Origin: an archaeon
GTDB taxonomy: Archaea > Nanobdellota > Nanobdellia > Woesearchaeales > UBA11576
Length of the DNA stretch: 35,047 bases
Assembly (NCBI GenBank): GCA_020052935.1
Contig: JAGVOD010000018.1
Coordinates: 1-35,047, forward strand
Reading direction: 5' to 3'
Part shown: positions 15,764 through 21,780 of the stretch, piece after piece
Position numbering within the stretch: the first letter of the stretch is position 1
How the letters are laid out: the number at the start of each line of letters is the position of its first letter
Notes under the pieces: generated by a model
Seen by the model: the letters and a program-made list of their open reading frames with translations, nothing else
Databases searched by the model: none
Told to the model about the DNA's origin: nothing
Translations under genes and position numbers: made by a program

Positions 15764-16630
15764 ATGGTTAGGAAGAGGCAAAGGAGTAGTACTATCTATT
15801 TTCACACCAGTCTGAAGCGTCCTAGCTATGGCTATTCTGGCTTCAACTATTCTTTCAGCCGGGCGCTTGATACCACGGTCTCTGTCAGGAGCATTGTCAA
15901 GTATTCTGTATTGGTCCTTGTCTTCCTTATCGTGCTGGGTTCTGTCTTCCTGCTGGGTAGGGTCTCTGCAAAGCCTGATCCTAGCGGCATGTCCTCTGCG
16001 CAGTTGTCTGGCCAGACAAAGCAGACAGCTAAGCAAAGCGCGGATGTTGAGAACCTTTCTGCGGATAAGGTAGTGTCTGACCCGGATCCTTCAGAGGATG
16101 TTGAAGAAGTGGATGCGGATGTGCCTGATAACGCGCGTGTCATAATCACCAGGCCAGAGCCTGCCGTTGACAAGGGTGAAAAGCCTTTGGCAGAAGAGAC
16201 TGAAGTCACTGAAACGCCGGATCCTGTTGTTGGTGAGTCCTGCACTTACAGCCATGCTCCTTTTGACTATAACTACACCAAGGTCAATTTCTCAGTCTCT
16301 AATTTCAACAAGGATGTCCGCGGGGATAATTGGGGCACCATAACTTCATTGAAGCTGACTGTCACGAATAATGAGAAGTGCACCATCATAAATCCTACTC
16401 AGCTGAAGATCAAGCTCACCGCCAAGGGAAAGGGTTCCTTGTGGTGGGATGATGAGGTTTTCTTGCCTGAGACCTTCAAGCGCATCACTCCAGGAGGCAC
16501 TGCCACGGACACCATTACCGTGCATGTCTCTTACTCTGACATCTATGGTGAGAAGGAGCTCAAAGCAACTTTGTTTGACGACTATGACATCCCTATGTCG
16601 ACGGTGAAGAAGTATATGTTTATCGAATGA
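15764..16630 (+). CDS. Single-pass membrane protein with acidic linker and beta-rich domain
   Basis: A 288-residue protein of unknown family. A basic N-terminus (MVRKRQRSS) of about 43 residues is followed by one membrane segment (about 44-66). An acidic, Pro/Asp/Glu-rich linker (about 70-165) comes next, then a C-terminal domain (about 168-288) with a strand-rich pattern (VNFSVSNFNKD, ITSLKLTVTNNEKC, TDTITVHVSYSD, KELKATLFDDYD) and two Cys that could form a disulfide. The C-terminal domain probably faces outside. The fold pattern recalls Ig-like or DUF4352-type domains, but I would not assign one. It follows pheT, with its own promoter candidates, and is convergent with the L14e gene. Confidence 0.75.
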   Translation: MVRKRQRSSTIYFHTSLKRPSYGYSGFNYSFSRALDTTVSVRSIVKYSVLVLVFLIVLGSVFLLGRVSAKPDPSGMSSAQLSGQTKQTAKQSADVENLSADKVVSDPDPSEDVEEVDADVPDNARVIITRPEPAVDKGEKPLAEETEVTETPDPVVGESCTYSHAPFDYNYTKVNFSVSNFNKDVRGDNWGTITSLKLTVTNNEKCTIINPTQLKIKLTAKGKGSLWWDDEVFLPETFKRITPGGTATDTITVHVSYSDIYGEKELKATLFDDYDIPMSTVKKYMFIE

Positions 16631-16661
16631 AAAATAAGAAATTAAATGATTAAAAATATTT

Positions 16662-17045
16662 CTATTCCTCTATCGCCTTCTCGAGCTTGCCTTCTGCCTT
16701 CGGTTTTGCCTTCTCTGCTTTTGCTTTCGGCTTCTCTTCCTTGGGCGCGAGCTTCTTCCTGTCTGCAGCCCTTGTCTTCGCGGGTTTCTCTGCTGCTTTT
16801 CTCGGCTTTGTCGCTTTTATCTCCATGCCGAGCTTCTTGAATTCCGAGATGACAGATGTGTGTGCTGCGCCTTTGCTGAGCTTTATCGTCTCGGTGAGCG
16901 GCTCGAGGTGTCTGACATTGCATTTCCTTCTCCTGGTCTCGCCGTCTATCATGACGAACTTTTCATCCATGACTTCCACTATGACGCATTTCTTGCCTGC
17001 GTCCCTGCCTGCTGTCTTTATGCAGAGCCTTCCTACTTCCATCAT
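16662..17045 (-). CDS. rpl14e: Ribosomal protein L14e
   Basis: Component of the archaeal 50S subunit. The start chosen is the ATG at 17045, which follows GGAGG by 8 nt and gives 127 residues beginning MMEVGRLCIKTAGRDAGKKC, the expected KOW-type N-terminus. The frame extends to 17099, but that extra 18-residue leader is not seen in the family and lacks a binding site. The core domain is about residues 1-85. The rest is a Lys/Ala/Glu/Pro-rich tail (AEKAKPKAEGKLEKAIEE), longer than in many archaeal L14e proteins. A hairpin abuts the ribosome binding site. It lies downstream of L34e, probably in one transcript. Confidence 0.9.
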   Translation of the reverse strand: MMEVGRLCIKTAGRDAGKKCVIVEVMDEKFVMIDGETRRRKCNVRHLEPLTETIKLSKGAAHTSVISEFKKLGMEIKATKPRKAAEKPAKTRAADRKKLAPKEEKPKAKAEKAKPKAEGKLEKAIEE

Positions 17046-17053
17046 TTTATTTG

Positions 17054-17083
17054 CCTCCAGAGAAATACGCAATGGTATTCTCT
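17054..17083 (-). promoter_or_regulatory. Hairpin abutting the L14e ribosome binding site
   Basis: On the minus strand AGAGAATAC, a 6-nt loop and GTATTTCTCT form a 9-bp stem with one bulged T (17059-17083), immediately followed by the GGAGG site (17054-17058). The position would allow translational control, for example feedback by a ribosomal protein; this is inferred. Confidence 0.45.
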
Positions 17084-17162
17084 TTCCAATCTTATCCACC
17101 GCATTGTCGCCAGCGCGGTTTCACATTCAATTAAAAGAGATTGATTATGATACGTGATATGA

Positions 17163-17429
17163 TTACTGCCTTGCCTTGGCTATCATCTTTTTCCTTGTGC
17201 ACTTTGAGCAGAGCACTCCGCCATATGGCCTTTCAGGTCTTTTCTTTGTCTTAGGCATGCGCTGCATCTTGTATGGTCTTTCGCGCGGTACTCCTGCGAG
17301 TACTGCTCCGCAATCTGCGCAGACTGCCCTTGCTGGCTTCCTTTTCTTGTATTGCAGTACTGTCTTTCCGCCAGGTGTCTTCCTGTATACCCTTCGGAAT
17401 GTCCTTGACCTTCTGTTTGGCTTTGTCAT
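17163..17429 (-). CDS. rpl34e: Ribosomal protein L34e
   Basis: An 88-residue 50S ribosomal protein. It shows the family N-terminus RRSRTFRRVYRKTPGGKTV and a zinc ribbon formed by Cys37/Cys40 (CADC) and Cys74/Cys77 (CSKC), joined by the LAGVPRERPYKMQRMPKTKKRPERPYGG region that is typical of L34e. Length matches the family. It is transcribed from a TATA box near 17460 and followed 117 nt later by L14e. Confidence 0.95.
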   Translation of the reverse strand: MTKPNRRSRTFRRVYRKTPGGKTVLQYKKRKPARAVCADCGAVLAGVPRERPYKMQRMPKTKKRPERPYGGVLCSKCTRKKMIAKARQ

Positions 17430-17459
17430 CTAAATCACGTTTTCAGGGAATTGGGCTGG

Positions 17460-17467
17460 TTTATAAA
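17460..17467 (-). promoter_or_regulatory. TATA box of the L34e-L14e operon
   Basis: TTTATAAA is palindromic. On the minus strand it reads AAACCTTTATAAACC, with an A-rich BRE-like sequence upstream, and lies 31 bp from the L34e ATG. Because it is symmetric it could also drive plus-strand transcription toward the structured element that begins about 40-60 bp away. Confidence 0.55.
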
Positions 17468-17504
17468 GGTTTGGGTGGAGGTAAAAATACCTTATCAAAG
17501 GCAG

Positions 17505-17653
17505 CACCACCGCCAATAAATGCTTAGGCAGTGGCGCCGTGAATCTGCGAGGCTTTTCAACAACTCCCTCGCGGGCGTCGCGGGGGGATGCCCCCTACGG
17601 GGACGCAGCCCTTTTGATTACAACGACGCAAGCCGAGCTCACGCGCCACTGCC
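17505..17653. repeat. Structured intergenic element B (family with 20206-20332)
   Basis: The 127-bp unit 17527-17653 is closed by GGCAGTGGCGCCGTGA (17527-17542), which pairs with 17639-17653 apart from one unpaired base. Inside lie the box GTGAATCTGCG (17539-17549), a stem GCGTC/GACGC (17575-17579 with 17602-17606) and the core GGGGGATGCCCCCTACGGGG (17583-17602). The core can fold as GGGG-ATG-CCCC or as CCCC-TAC-GGGG. Just upstream, CACCACCGCC (17505-17514) can pair 8 of 10 with the left arm 17527-17536, an alternative to the outer stem. A second copy with the same length and plan is at 20206-20332. It occupies the 299-bp gap between L34e and TFE. No ORF is convincing there. Confidence 0.75.
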
Positions 17654-17685
17654 AAGTATAACCTAGCGCTGCAGCCTTTAGAAAG

Positions 17686-17697
17686 CTTTTTAAATAG
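17686..17697 (+). promoter_or_regulatory. TATA box of the TFE gene
   Basis: CTTTTTAAATAG lies 32-43 bp before the ATG at 17729, giving a short leader with AAGGT as a weak ribosome binding site. Confidence 0.5.
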
Positions 17698-17728
17698 TGA
17701 TGTCCGGAAAATAGGCTGTAAGGTCAAA

Positions 17729-18229
17729 ATGAAGCTCTCAAATAAGCTTGTTGAGGATGTTGTTTCTGCTGCTGCAGGCGAGGATGTTCTTACTTTAGTG
17801 AAACAGCTGAAGAACAAGAAGAACGTTTCTGAGTTCAAGCTCGCAGAGAATCTGAAGCTAGAGGTCAATGTCGTCCGCAATATGCTGTACCGGCTCTATC
17901 ACGCCAACCTGGTCTCGTTCATCAGGCGCAAGGACAAGAAGAAGGGTTGGTATATCTACTATTGGACTTTCAGGATCAAGCAGATCAAGTATCTTGCGAT
18001 GAATCTCAAGAAGGAGAAGCTTGACCGCTTGAATGACCGGTTGTCTCGCGAGAAGGAGAGCAGCTTCTTTATCTGCCCGAACTCTTGCATGCGTCTTGAC
18101 TTCGAGCAGGCTGTCAGTTTCGAGTTCAAGTGCCCTGAGTGCGCGAAGATAATGCAGCTCGAGGCCAATGAGGAGAAGATCAAGAAGATTCAGGATGAGA
18201 TAAAGGCTCTGGAGAAGGAAGTCATCTGA
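17729..18229 (+). CDS. tfe: Transcription factor E (TFIIE alpha homologue)
   Basis: A 166-residue archaeal TFE, which helps TBP/TFB open the promoter and stabilises the RNA polymerase clamp. The N-terminal winged-helix domain (about 1-90) contains VSEFKLAENLKLEVNVVRNMLYRLY and the wing with GWYIYYWTF. A linker helix (about 92-112) leads to a C-terminal zinc ribbon with Cys116/Cys120 (CPNSC, one residue longer than the common CxxC) and Cys135/Cys138 (CPEC), then a C-terminal helix. Length is normal. The last 8 bp overlap the convergent ribose-1,5-bisphosphate isomerase gene. Confidence 0.94.
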   Translation: MKLSNKLVEDVVSAAAGEDVLTLVKQLKNKKNVSEFKLAENLKLEVNVVRNMLYRLYHANLVSFIRRKDKKKGWYIYYWTFRIKQIKYLAMNLKKEKLDRLNDRLSREKESSFFICPNSCMRLDFEQAVSFEFKCPECAKIMQLEANEEKIKKIQDEIKALEKEVI

Positions 18230-19139
18230 TCCTGAACATCCAGGAATATTTCTTCTGTATCATATCGACCAGCATCTGTGGTTTGTATATTCCCAGCTCA
18301 GTTATCACGCCAGTTATCAATTCAGGAGACATCTTCTCGAATGCAAAGTTGTCTATTTTCACTCCGCGCGGAGCGTCTTTCCACACTTCTGACGCATATC
18401 TTTTTTCTATCGGCTCTTCGAATCCGAACACTGTCTCCGGGTCGAATTTCCAGCTGTTTGCGCAGACATACACAGGCACGTCATACTTGTTCGCTATCTC
18501 TGCGAATAGTTCTGAGCCCACCTTGTTGATTACTTTCCCCTCGACGGTTATCGCGTCCGCGCCAATCAGCATCAGGTCTGCCTTCTTGAGCGCGAATCGT
18601 GCTGCTGAATCGACATAGTGCGTTACTGGTATCCCCTCTTTCGCGAGTTCAACAGCGGTTATCCTCCCCTGCAGCCTCGGTCTTGTCTCTGTGTTGTGGA
18701 CCTCGAAGTGCTTGCCGTTTTTCCATGCCTGCTTGAGTATCCTAGTGACGGTCGAGGAATGGCAGTGCGTGTATATTATCATCCCGTCTTTGATCTTCTG
18801 TGCGCCGTATTCTATTATCTTCTCTTCAGACTCCTGGAAGAAATCCAGGATGTTTTTTATCTTGCTCTCGACGTGTGTCTTCAGGTCTTGTGTTGTCTTG
18901 GAGTGCAGGCCTATGTCTGCCAGGACGAAGTTAAGAGAATTCCTCATGCAGGGCTCTGTAGCCCGTGTAGCGAAGAGCTGTGTTTTTGCTTTTTCCAGCT
19001 CTTTGATTATCTGCGCTGGTTCTTTTTTCCTGTTGTCTTCCAGGACATGAGTGAGTGACTTGACTGCCTCTTTCGCTATGTTCTCTGCTCCTTGTATCTT
19101 CAGGGATTTGATGTCAAGTACTATCTGTTTGAATCCCAT
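18222..19139 (-). CDS. Ribose-1,5-bisphosphate isomerase (eIF2B-like family)
   Basis: A 305-residue member of the eIF2B alpha/beta/delta and methylthioribose-1-phosphate isomerase superfamily. In archaea this subgroup isomerises ribose 1,5-bisphosphate to ribulose 1,5-bisphosphate, between AMP phosphorylase and form III RuBisCO in nucleoside salvage. Diagnostic segments are YTHCHSSTVTRIL with Cys126, NTETRPRLQGR (149-159) and GADAI with Asp195. These two residues match the spacing of the catalytic Cys and Asp described for the Thermococcus kodakarensis enzyme. The C-terminus KYSWMFRIR is also near typical. An alternative is a true eIF2B-like translation factor, but the ETRP and GADA motifs favour the sugar-phosphate isomerase. 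RuBisCO and AMP phosphorylase are not in the window. Confidence 0.88.
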   Translation of the reverse strand: MGFKQIVLDIKSLKIQGAENIAKEAVKSLTHVLEDNRKKEPAQIIKELEKAKTQLFATRATEPCMRNSLNFVLADIGLHSKTTQDLKTHVESKIKNILDFFQESEEKIIEYGAQKIKDGMIIYTHCHSSTVTRILKQAWKNGKHFEVHNTETRPRLQGRITAVELAKEGIPVTHYVDSAARFALKKADLMLIGADAITVEGKVINKVGSELFAEIANKYDVPVYVCANSWKFDPETVFGFEEPIEKRYASEVWKDAPRGVKIDNFAFEKMSPELITGVITELGIYKPQMLVDMIQKKYSWMFRIR

Positions 19140-19193
19140 GGTATCTTGCTCAGCCTTTCAGGATTTAAATGTTTATTACTATTCGTAAGAGAA

Positions 19194-19841
19194 CTATCTC
19201 ACCATTGACTTGACGCAGAGCACTGGCTTGAGCTGGTCTATCTGTGGCTTGAATACGAATGCTGTCTTGTCGTCGAAGTATCCGCACCTGAACCTCTCCA
19301 GAGGGATGCCCGTCCTTTTGGACAGCATTATGGCGTAGAACAGCAGTTGGCATCCGGCATAGCGTTCTTTCTCTGCTGCGGGCTTGTAGTCCCATATCCA
19401 GACATTCTCTTCGTCTATCCTGAGTATGTCTATGTGTCCTGTCAATGGTTCCTCGCAGTCGAACAGTGCCTTGTATGTCTCGAGCTCGTGCTCCTGGAGC
19501 CATATCGGCACTTCCACAGCGACTGTGTTGGCGTCGTTCTCGAGCATGTATACTTCTACATTGGAATGCGCTGTCTTGTAGCCGCCGTGCGCCAACCCGA
19601 GTTCCGCTAGTTTGCAGACCTCGTGGCCATCTATCTTTGTCAGCCTTGTATCCACATCAAGCCGCAGCGAGGATGATCTTGGCCCTGTCTGGAAATAGTG
19701 GTCTGGGCAGGAGGTGAGCATCTTCTCCATGAAGCACTTCAGCGGTCCGTAGTCGTTGCAGCACAGGCTCTCTGCCTTTGGTGTGTGCAGCCTATAGTGA
19801 TAGAACCAGCCGTGGTTTAGAGAGGTGTGTTTGATGCTCAT
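19194..19841 (-). CDS. PD-(D/E)XK nuclease-superfamily protein (RecB-like)
   Basis: A 215-residue protein whose C-terminal half fits the RecB-type nuclease core. Glu110 (VAVEVPIW) is followed by GHIDIL with Asp138, then WIWDYKPA with Asp151 and Lys153, and a helix with Gln165 and Tyr169 (QLLFYAI) matching the Q-x-x-x-Y motif IV. These residues would bind metal and cleave DNA if active. The N-terminal half (about 1-100) has several Cys and His (SLCCNDYG, MLTSCPDHYF), but without enough order to call an iron-sulfur cluster like Cas4/AddB. No CRISPR genes are near. It follows the small membrane protein gene by 35 nt on the same strand. Likely a stand-alone DNA repair or maintenance nuclease; the substrate is unknown. 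Confidence 0.75.
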   Translation of the reverse strand: MSIKHTSLNHGWFYHYRLHTPKAESLCCNDYGPLKCFMEKMLTSCPDHYFQTGPRSSSLRLDVDTRLTKIDGHEVCKLAELGLAHGGYKTAHSNVEVYMLENDANTVAVEVPIWLQEHELETYKALFDCEEPLTGHIDILRIDEENVWIWDYKPAAEKERYAGCQLLFYAIMLSKRTGIPLERFRCGYFDDKTAFVFKPQIDQLKPVLCVKSMVR

Positions 19842-19876
19842 CTTGGAAGAGAAAAAAAATAGTTAAAAGATTATTA

Positions 19877-20104
19877 TTAGCGTTTCTTTGCCTTTCTCTT
19901 GCCGAGCATCGTTTCTATCTTCAGCTCTTCCTTCTCTATCTTGGTCTCTTCAGACTCTATCTTGTGTGTTATCTTGAGAAGGTTCTCGTCCATCCTTGCG
20001 ATGCGTCTTTCGAGCAGCACGAGAATTCGTAGGCTGTAGACGATTGCCGCAAGGGTCCCTATGATTATTGCGAGGGTAACTCCTTCAAGTCCTAGTCCTG
20101 CCAT
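19877..20104 (-). CDS. Small single-pass membrane protein with coiled-coil tail
   Basis: A 75-residue protein: membrane segment at about 8-31 (VTLAIIIGTLAAIVYSLRILVLL), then a charged amphipathic helix to the end (MDENLLKITHKIESEETKIEKEELKIETML) and a basic tail KRKAKKR. The start is firm because AAGGAGG lies 8 nt before the ATG. It precedes the PD-(D/E)XK gene and probably shares its transcript. The family is not recognised; it may be a membrane tether or oligomerisation partner. Confidence 0.75.
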   Translation of the reverse strand: MAGLGLEGVTLAIIIGTLAAIVYSLRILVLLERRIARMDENLLKITHKIESEETKIEKEELKIETMLGKRKAKKR

Positions 20105-20163
20105 TTTTATACCTCCTTTTTGAGCATGATGTGGTTATTACGGGGTTATTTTAGGAATAGTAG

Positions 20164-20171
20164 TATATAAA
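20164..20171 (-). promoter_or_regulatory. TATA box of the small membrane protein/nuclease operon
   Basis: On the minus strand CAACCTTTATATAC lies about 60 bp before the ATG, leaving a leader of about 35 nt that contains the strong ribosome binding site. The near-symmetric TATATAAA could also start plus-strand transcription about 25 bp away, right at the base of element C. Confidence 0.45.
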
Positions 20172-20195
20172 GGTTGCGTGTATGTTTTGTTCAGT

Positions 20196-20360
20196 ACGAA
20201 GATATGCGGCGCCACCGCGAATTTGCGGAGCGTCTTTCAGTTGAATGATTGCACAGACAAGGGGGATGCCCCCTACGGGGAATGTCTGTTTCTTTGGAAA
20301 TAATTAACAAGCGTAGCCTCGCGTGGCGCCGCCTTGTGGTATTCGGAGTATTGTCTTCGT
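20196..20360. repeat. Structured intergenic element C (family with 17527-17653)
   Basis: The 127-bp unit 20206-20332 has the same plan as element B. The outer stem GCGGCGCCACCGCGA (20206-20220) pairs with 20319-20332 with one unpaired base, the box GCGAATTTGCG is at 20217-20227, and the same core GGGGGATGCCCCCTACGGGG is at 20261-20280. The stem flanking the core is ACAGACA/TGTCTGT (20253-20259 with 20283-20289), a different sequence from B but in the same place. A further outer pairing ACGAAGA/TCTTCGT joins 20196-20202 and 20354-20360. It fills the 297-bp gap between TrmB-like regulator 2 and the small membrane protein gene. No ORF is convincing there. Confidence 0.78.
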
Positions 20361-20401
20361 CAGAAATATATAATTGATAAAATGTAGAAAAACTAAAAGA
20401 T

Positions 20402-21214
20402 TTACTGCTTGACTTCAAGCGGCTTCATCGCTTTCCACTCTGTGTCGAACATCTGTTTCAGTGCGGATGAGAAGAACGGTGTATTGACCCACACGCCGGA
20501 ATCGTATGTCGGGTGCACTTCTGCGTCGTCGAGAAGCATGAACGTGACCTGTTTGCCGTCTATGATGCAGAACCTTGCCTTGATGTTGTCGGTGTGTCTT
20601 ATCTCCACGAAGTTCTTCAGCTCTTTGACTGCCTTCTCTGCTTCCTTTGTCAGAGGTGCTGCGATCCTTACCCGGACCTTCCTTTCTTTCGCCTTCTGGA
20701 AGAATGACTTCAATGTTTCAGCTTTCCTTATCAGGCCTTCTGTCGTGGTCATTATCTCCACTGTCGACTCTGCGGATTTGATCATGGACTCGAGGTGGTT
20801 GTATAGGTTGCTCCTGCCTTTCAACGCGCCAGAGAGATCAGTCGGCTCGACGAGCTCGACTCCTTGAGAATGAAGCAATGACAGCTCTTTGAGTATCTCG
20901 CTTCCCCTCAGGGTTTCGAGCTGCTTTGTCTGCGCATCCGACTCGACGATGACCTTTTTCTTTACCCTTTCAAGGACCTCTTCGGGCGGGACAGCGATAT
21001 ACTTGATTGGCTTTCCGAGCTTCATTATTATGAATCCTTTCTTCTCCAGGCTTTCGAGGACATCATAGCTCCTAGACCTAGGAACATTCGCGATATCAGA
21101 AAGTTCACCTGCGGTTGATACCCCACGGGAGAGCAATGCTGTCCACAGCTTGCTTTCGTATGAGTTAAGACCGAAGTCTTTGAGTTTGTTTAAAAAATCC
21201 TTTTGGACTATCAT
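20402..21214 (-). CDS. TrmB-family transcriptional regulator, paralogue 2
   Basis: A 270-residue regulator colinear with the one at 11382-12197, with one residue less near position 15 and one more near 210. The winged-helix region from TALLSRGVSTAG to SLEKKGF is identical in protein sequence. The linker after position 85 and the C-terminal sensor domain have diverged moderately, with shared landmarks such as RSNLYNHLE, RIAAPLTKE, KARFCII, DDAEVHPTYD and NTPFFS. The near-identical reading heads imply overlapping DNA targets with different ligands or partners (inference). A TATA box is at 21278-21286, and an inverted repeat at 21308-21341 lies upstream of it, in a position suited to regulator binding. 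Confidence 0.92.
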   Translation of the reverse strand: MIVQKDFLNKLKDFGLNSYESKLWTALLSRGVSTAGELSDIANVPRSRSYDVLESLEKKGFIIMKLGKPIKYIAVPPEEVLERVKKKVIVESDAQTKQLETLRGSEILKELSLLHSQGVELVEPTDLSGALKGRSNLYNHLESMIKSAESTVEIMTTTEGLIRKAETLKSFFQKAKERKVRVRIAAPLTKEAEKAVKELKNFVEIRHTDNIKARFCIIDGKQVTFMLLDDAEVHPTYDSGVWVNTPFFSSALKQMFDTEWKAMKPLEVKQ

Positions 21215-21277
21215 AGTTTATCGACCTTTGTTCTCGTTAAAAGCCATCAAAACAACCCCTTTTTAACTCAAACGCCA

Positions 21278-21341
21278 AATTTAAATCATTAAATGCTAAA
21301 TAACTGATAAAACTGCCTAAATTGAATATCTGTCAGTTTTA
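21278..21341 (-). promoter_or_regulatory. Promoter of TrmB-like regulator 2 with upstream inverted repeat
   Basis: AAATTTAAAT-type TATA (21278-21286) lies upstream of the ATG at 21214. Beyond it TAAAACTG (21308-21315) and CAGTTTTA (21334-21341) are perfect inverted arms with an 18-bp spacer, about 26 bp centre to centre. A second possible minus-strand TATA (AAACCTTTATATAGG) lies near 21438-21454 and would give a leader of about 200 nt. Confidence 0.4.
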
Positions 21342-21459
21342 CGGCTCCTTTTGTTCCTTTAAGCCAGGATTCTCTTTTTAATAGGTATTACGCCCCAACC
21401 GCAACACCTCAAAAATCTATCACTGTAGAGGTATAACCCCTATATAAAGGTTTCGTTGT

Positions 21460-21483
21460 TTTTGCTATTTCGGAGTAGCAAAA
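21460..21483. other. Perfect 8-bp hairpin downstream of the acylphosphatase gene
   Basis: TTTTGCTA and TAGCAAAA flank the 8-nt loop TTTCGGAG, 16 bp after the acylphosphatase stop on the minus strand. It may protect or end the DUF192-acyP transcript. No T run follows on the minus strand, so termination is not certain. Confidence 0.45.
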
Positions 21484-21498
21484 CTGTTAGAAGTGTGT

Positions 21499-21780
21499 TC
21501 AGATGTGCCTGATATCGAAGTATTCGAACTCATCTGTATCTACCTTCTCTTCCTTTATCTCTGACGATGAGACAAAGGCATTCATGGGGCCTTTCTTGCA
21601 CTGTCTTATGAATTCCTGCAGCTTCATCTCCTCCCCTTGGGCGAGTATCTCCACGTCATCTTTGGTGTTTTTCACGTATCCGACTATCCCTTTTTTGTTC
21701 GCCTCCTGCTTTGCGAATTCCCTGAAGAAAACGCCGATTACGCGGCCTTTCAGTATTATATGGAATCTCTTTAGCGCCAT
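21499..21780 (-). CDS. acyP: Acylphosphatase
   Basis: A 93-residue small cytoplasmic enzyme that hydrolyses acyl phosphates such as acetyl phosphate or carbamoyl phosphate. The signature reads GRVIGVFFREFAKQEANKKG, then GYVKN. The catalytic Arg (FFR, residue 20) and Asn (VKN, residue 38) are present, but the usual Gln of GRVQGV is replaced by Ile. The second half (DDVEILAQGE, LQEFIRQCKKGP) follows the family fold; the C-terminal tail EEFEYFDIRH-type ending is slightly divergent. Its ATG lies inside the last codons of the DUF192 gene (ATGGCGCTAA), so translation is probably coupled. With pta and ackA in the same window, drainage of acetyl phosphate is one possible role. Confidence 0.9.
   Translation of the reverse strand: MALKRFHIILKGRVIGVFFREFAKQEANKKGIVGYVKNTKDDVEILAQGEEMKLQEFIRQCKKGPMNAFVSSSEIKEEKVDTDEFEYFDIRHI

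Noticed and set aside
17046-17099. 18-residue extension of L14e
   Set aside because: It is absent from the family N-terminus and covers a hairpin and the GGAGG site that serves the ATG at 17045.
17583-17602. CRISPR repeat interpretation of the shared GGGGGATGCCCCCTACGGGG core
   Set aside because: Only two copies nearly 2.7 kb apart, each inside a larger stem structure, with no regularly spaced repeats and no cas genes.
19194-19841. Cas4 identity for the PD-(D/E)XK protein
   Set aside because: No ordered Cys set for an iron-sulfur cluster and no CRISPR context in the window.
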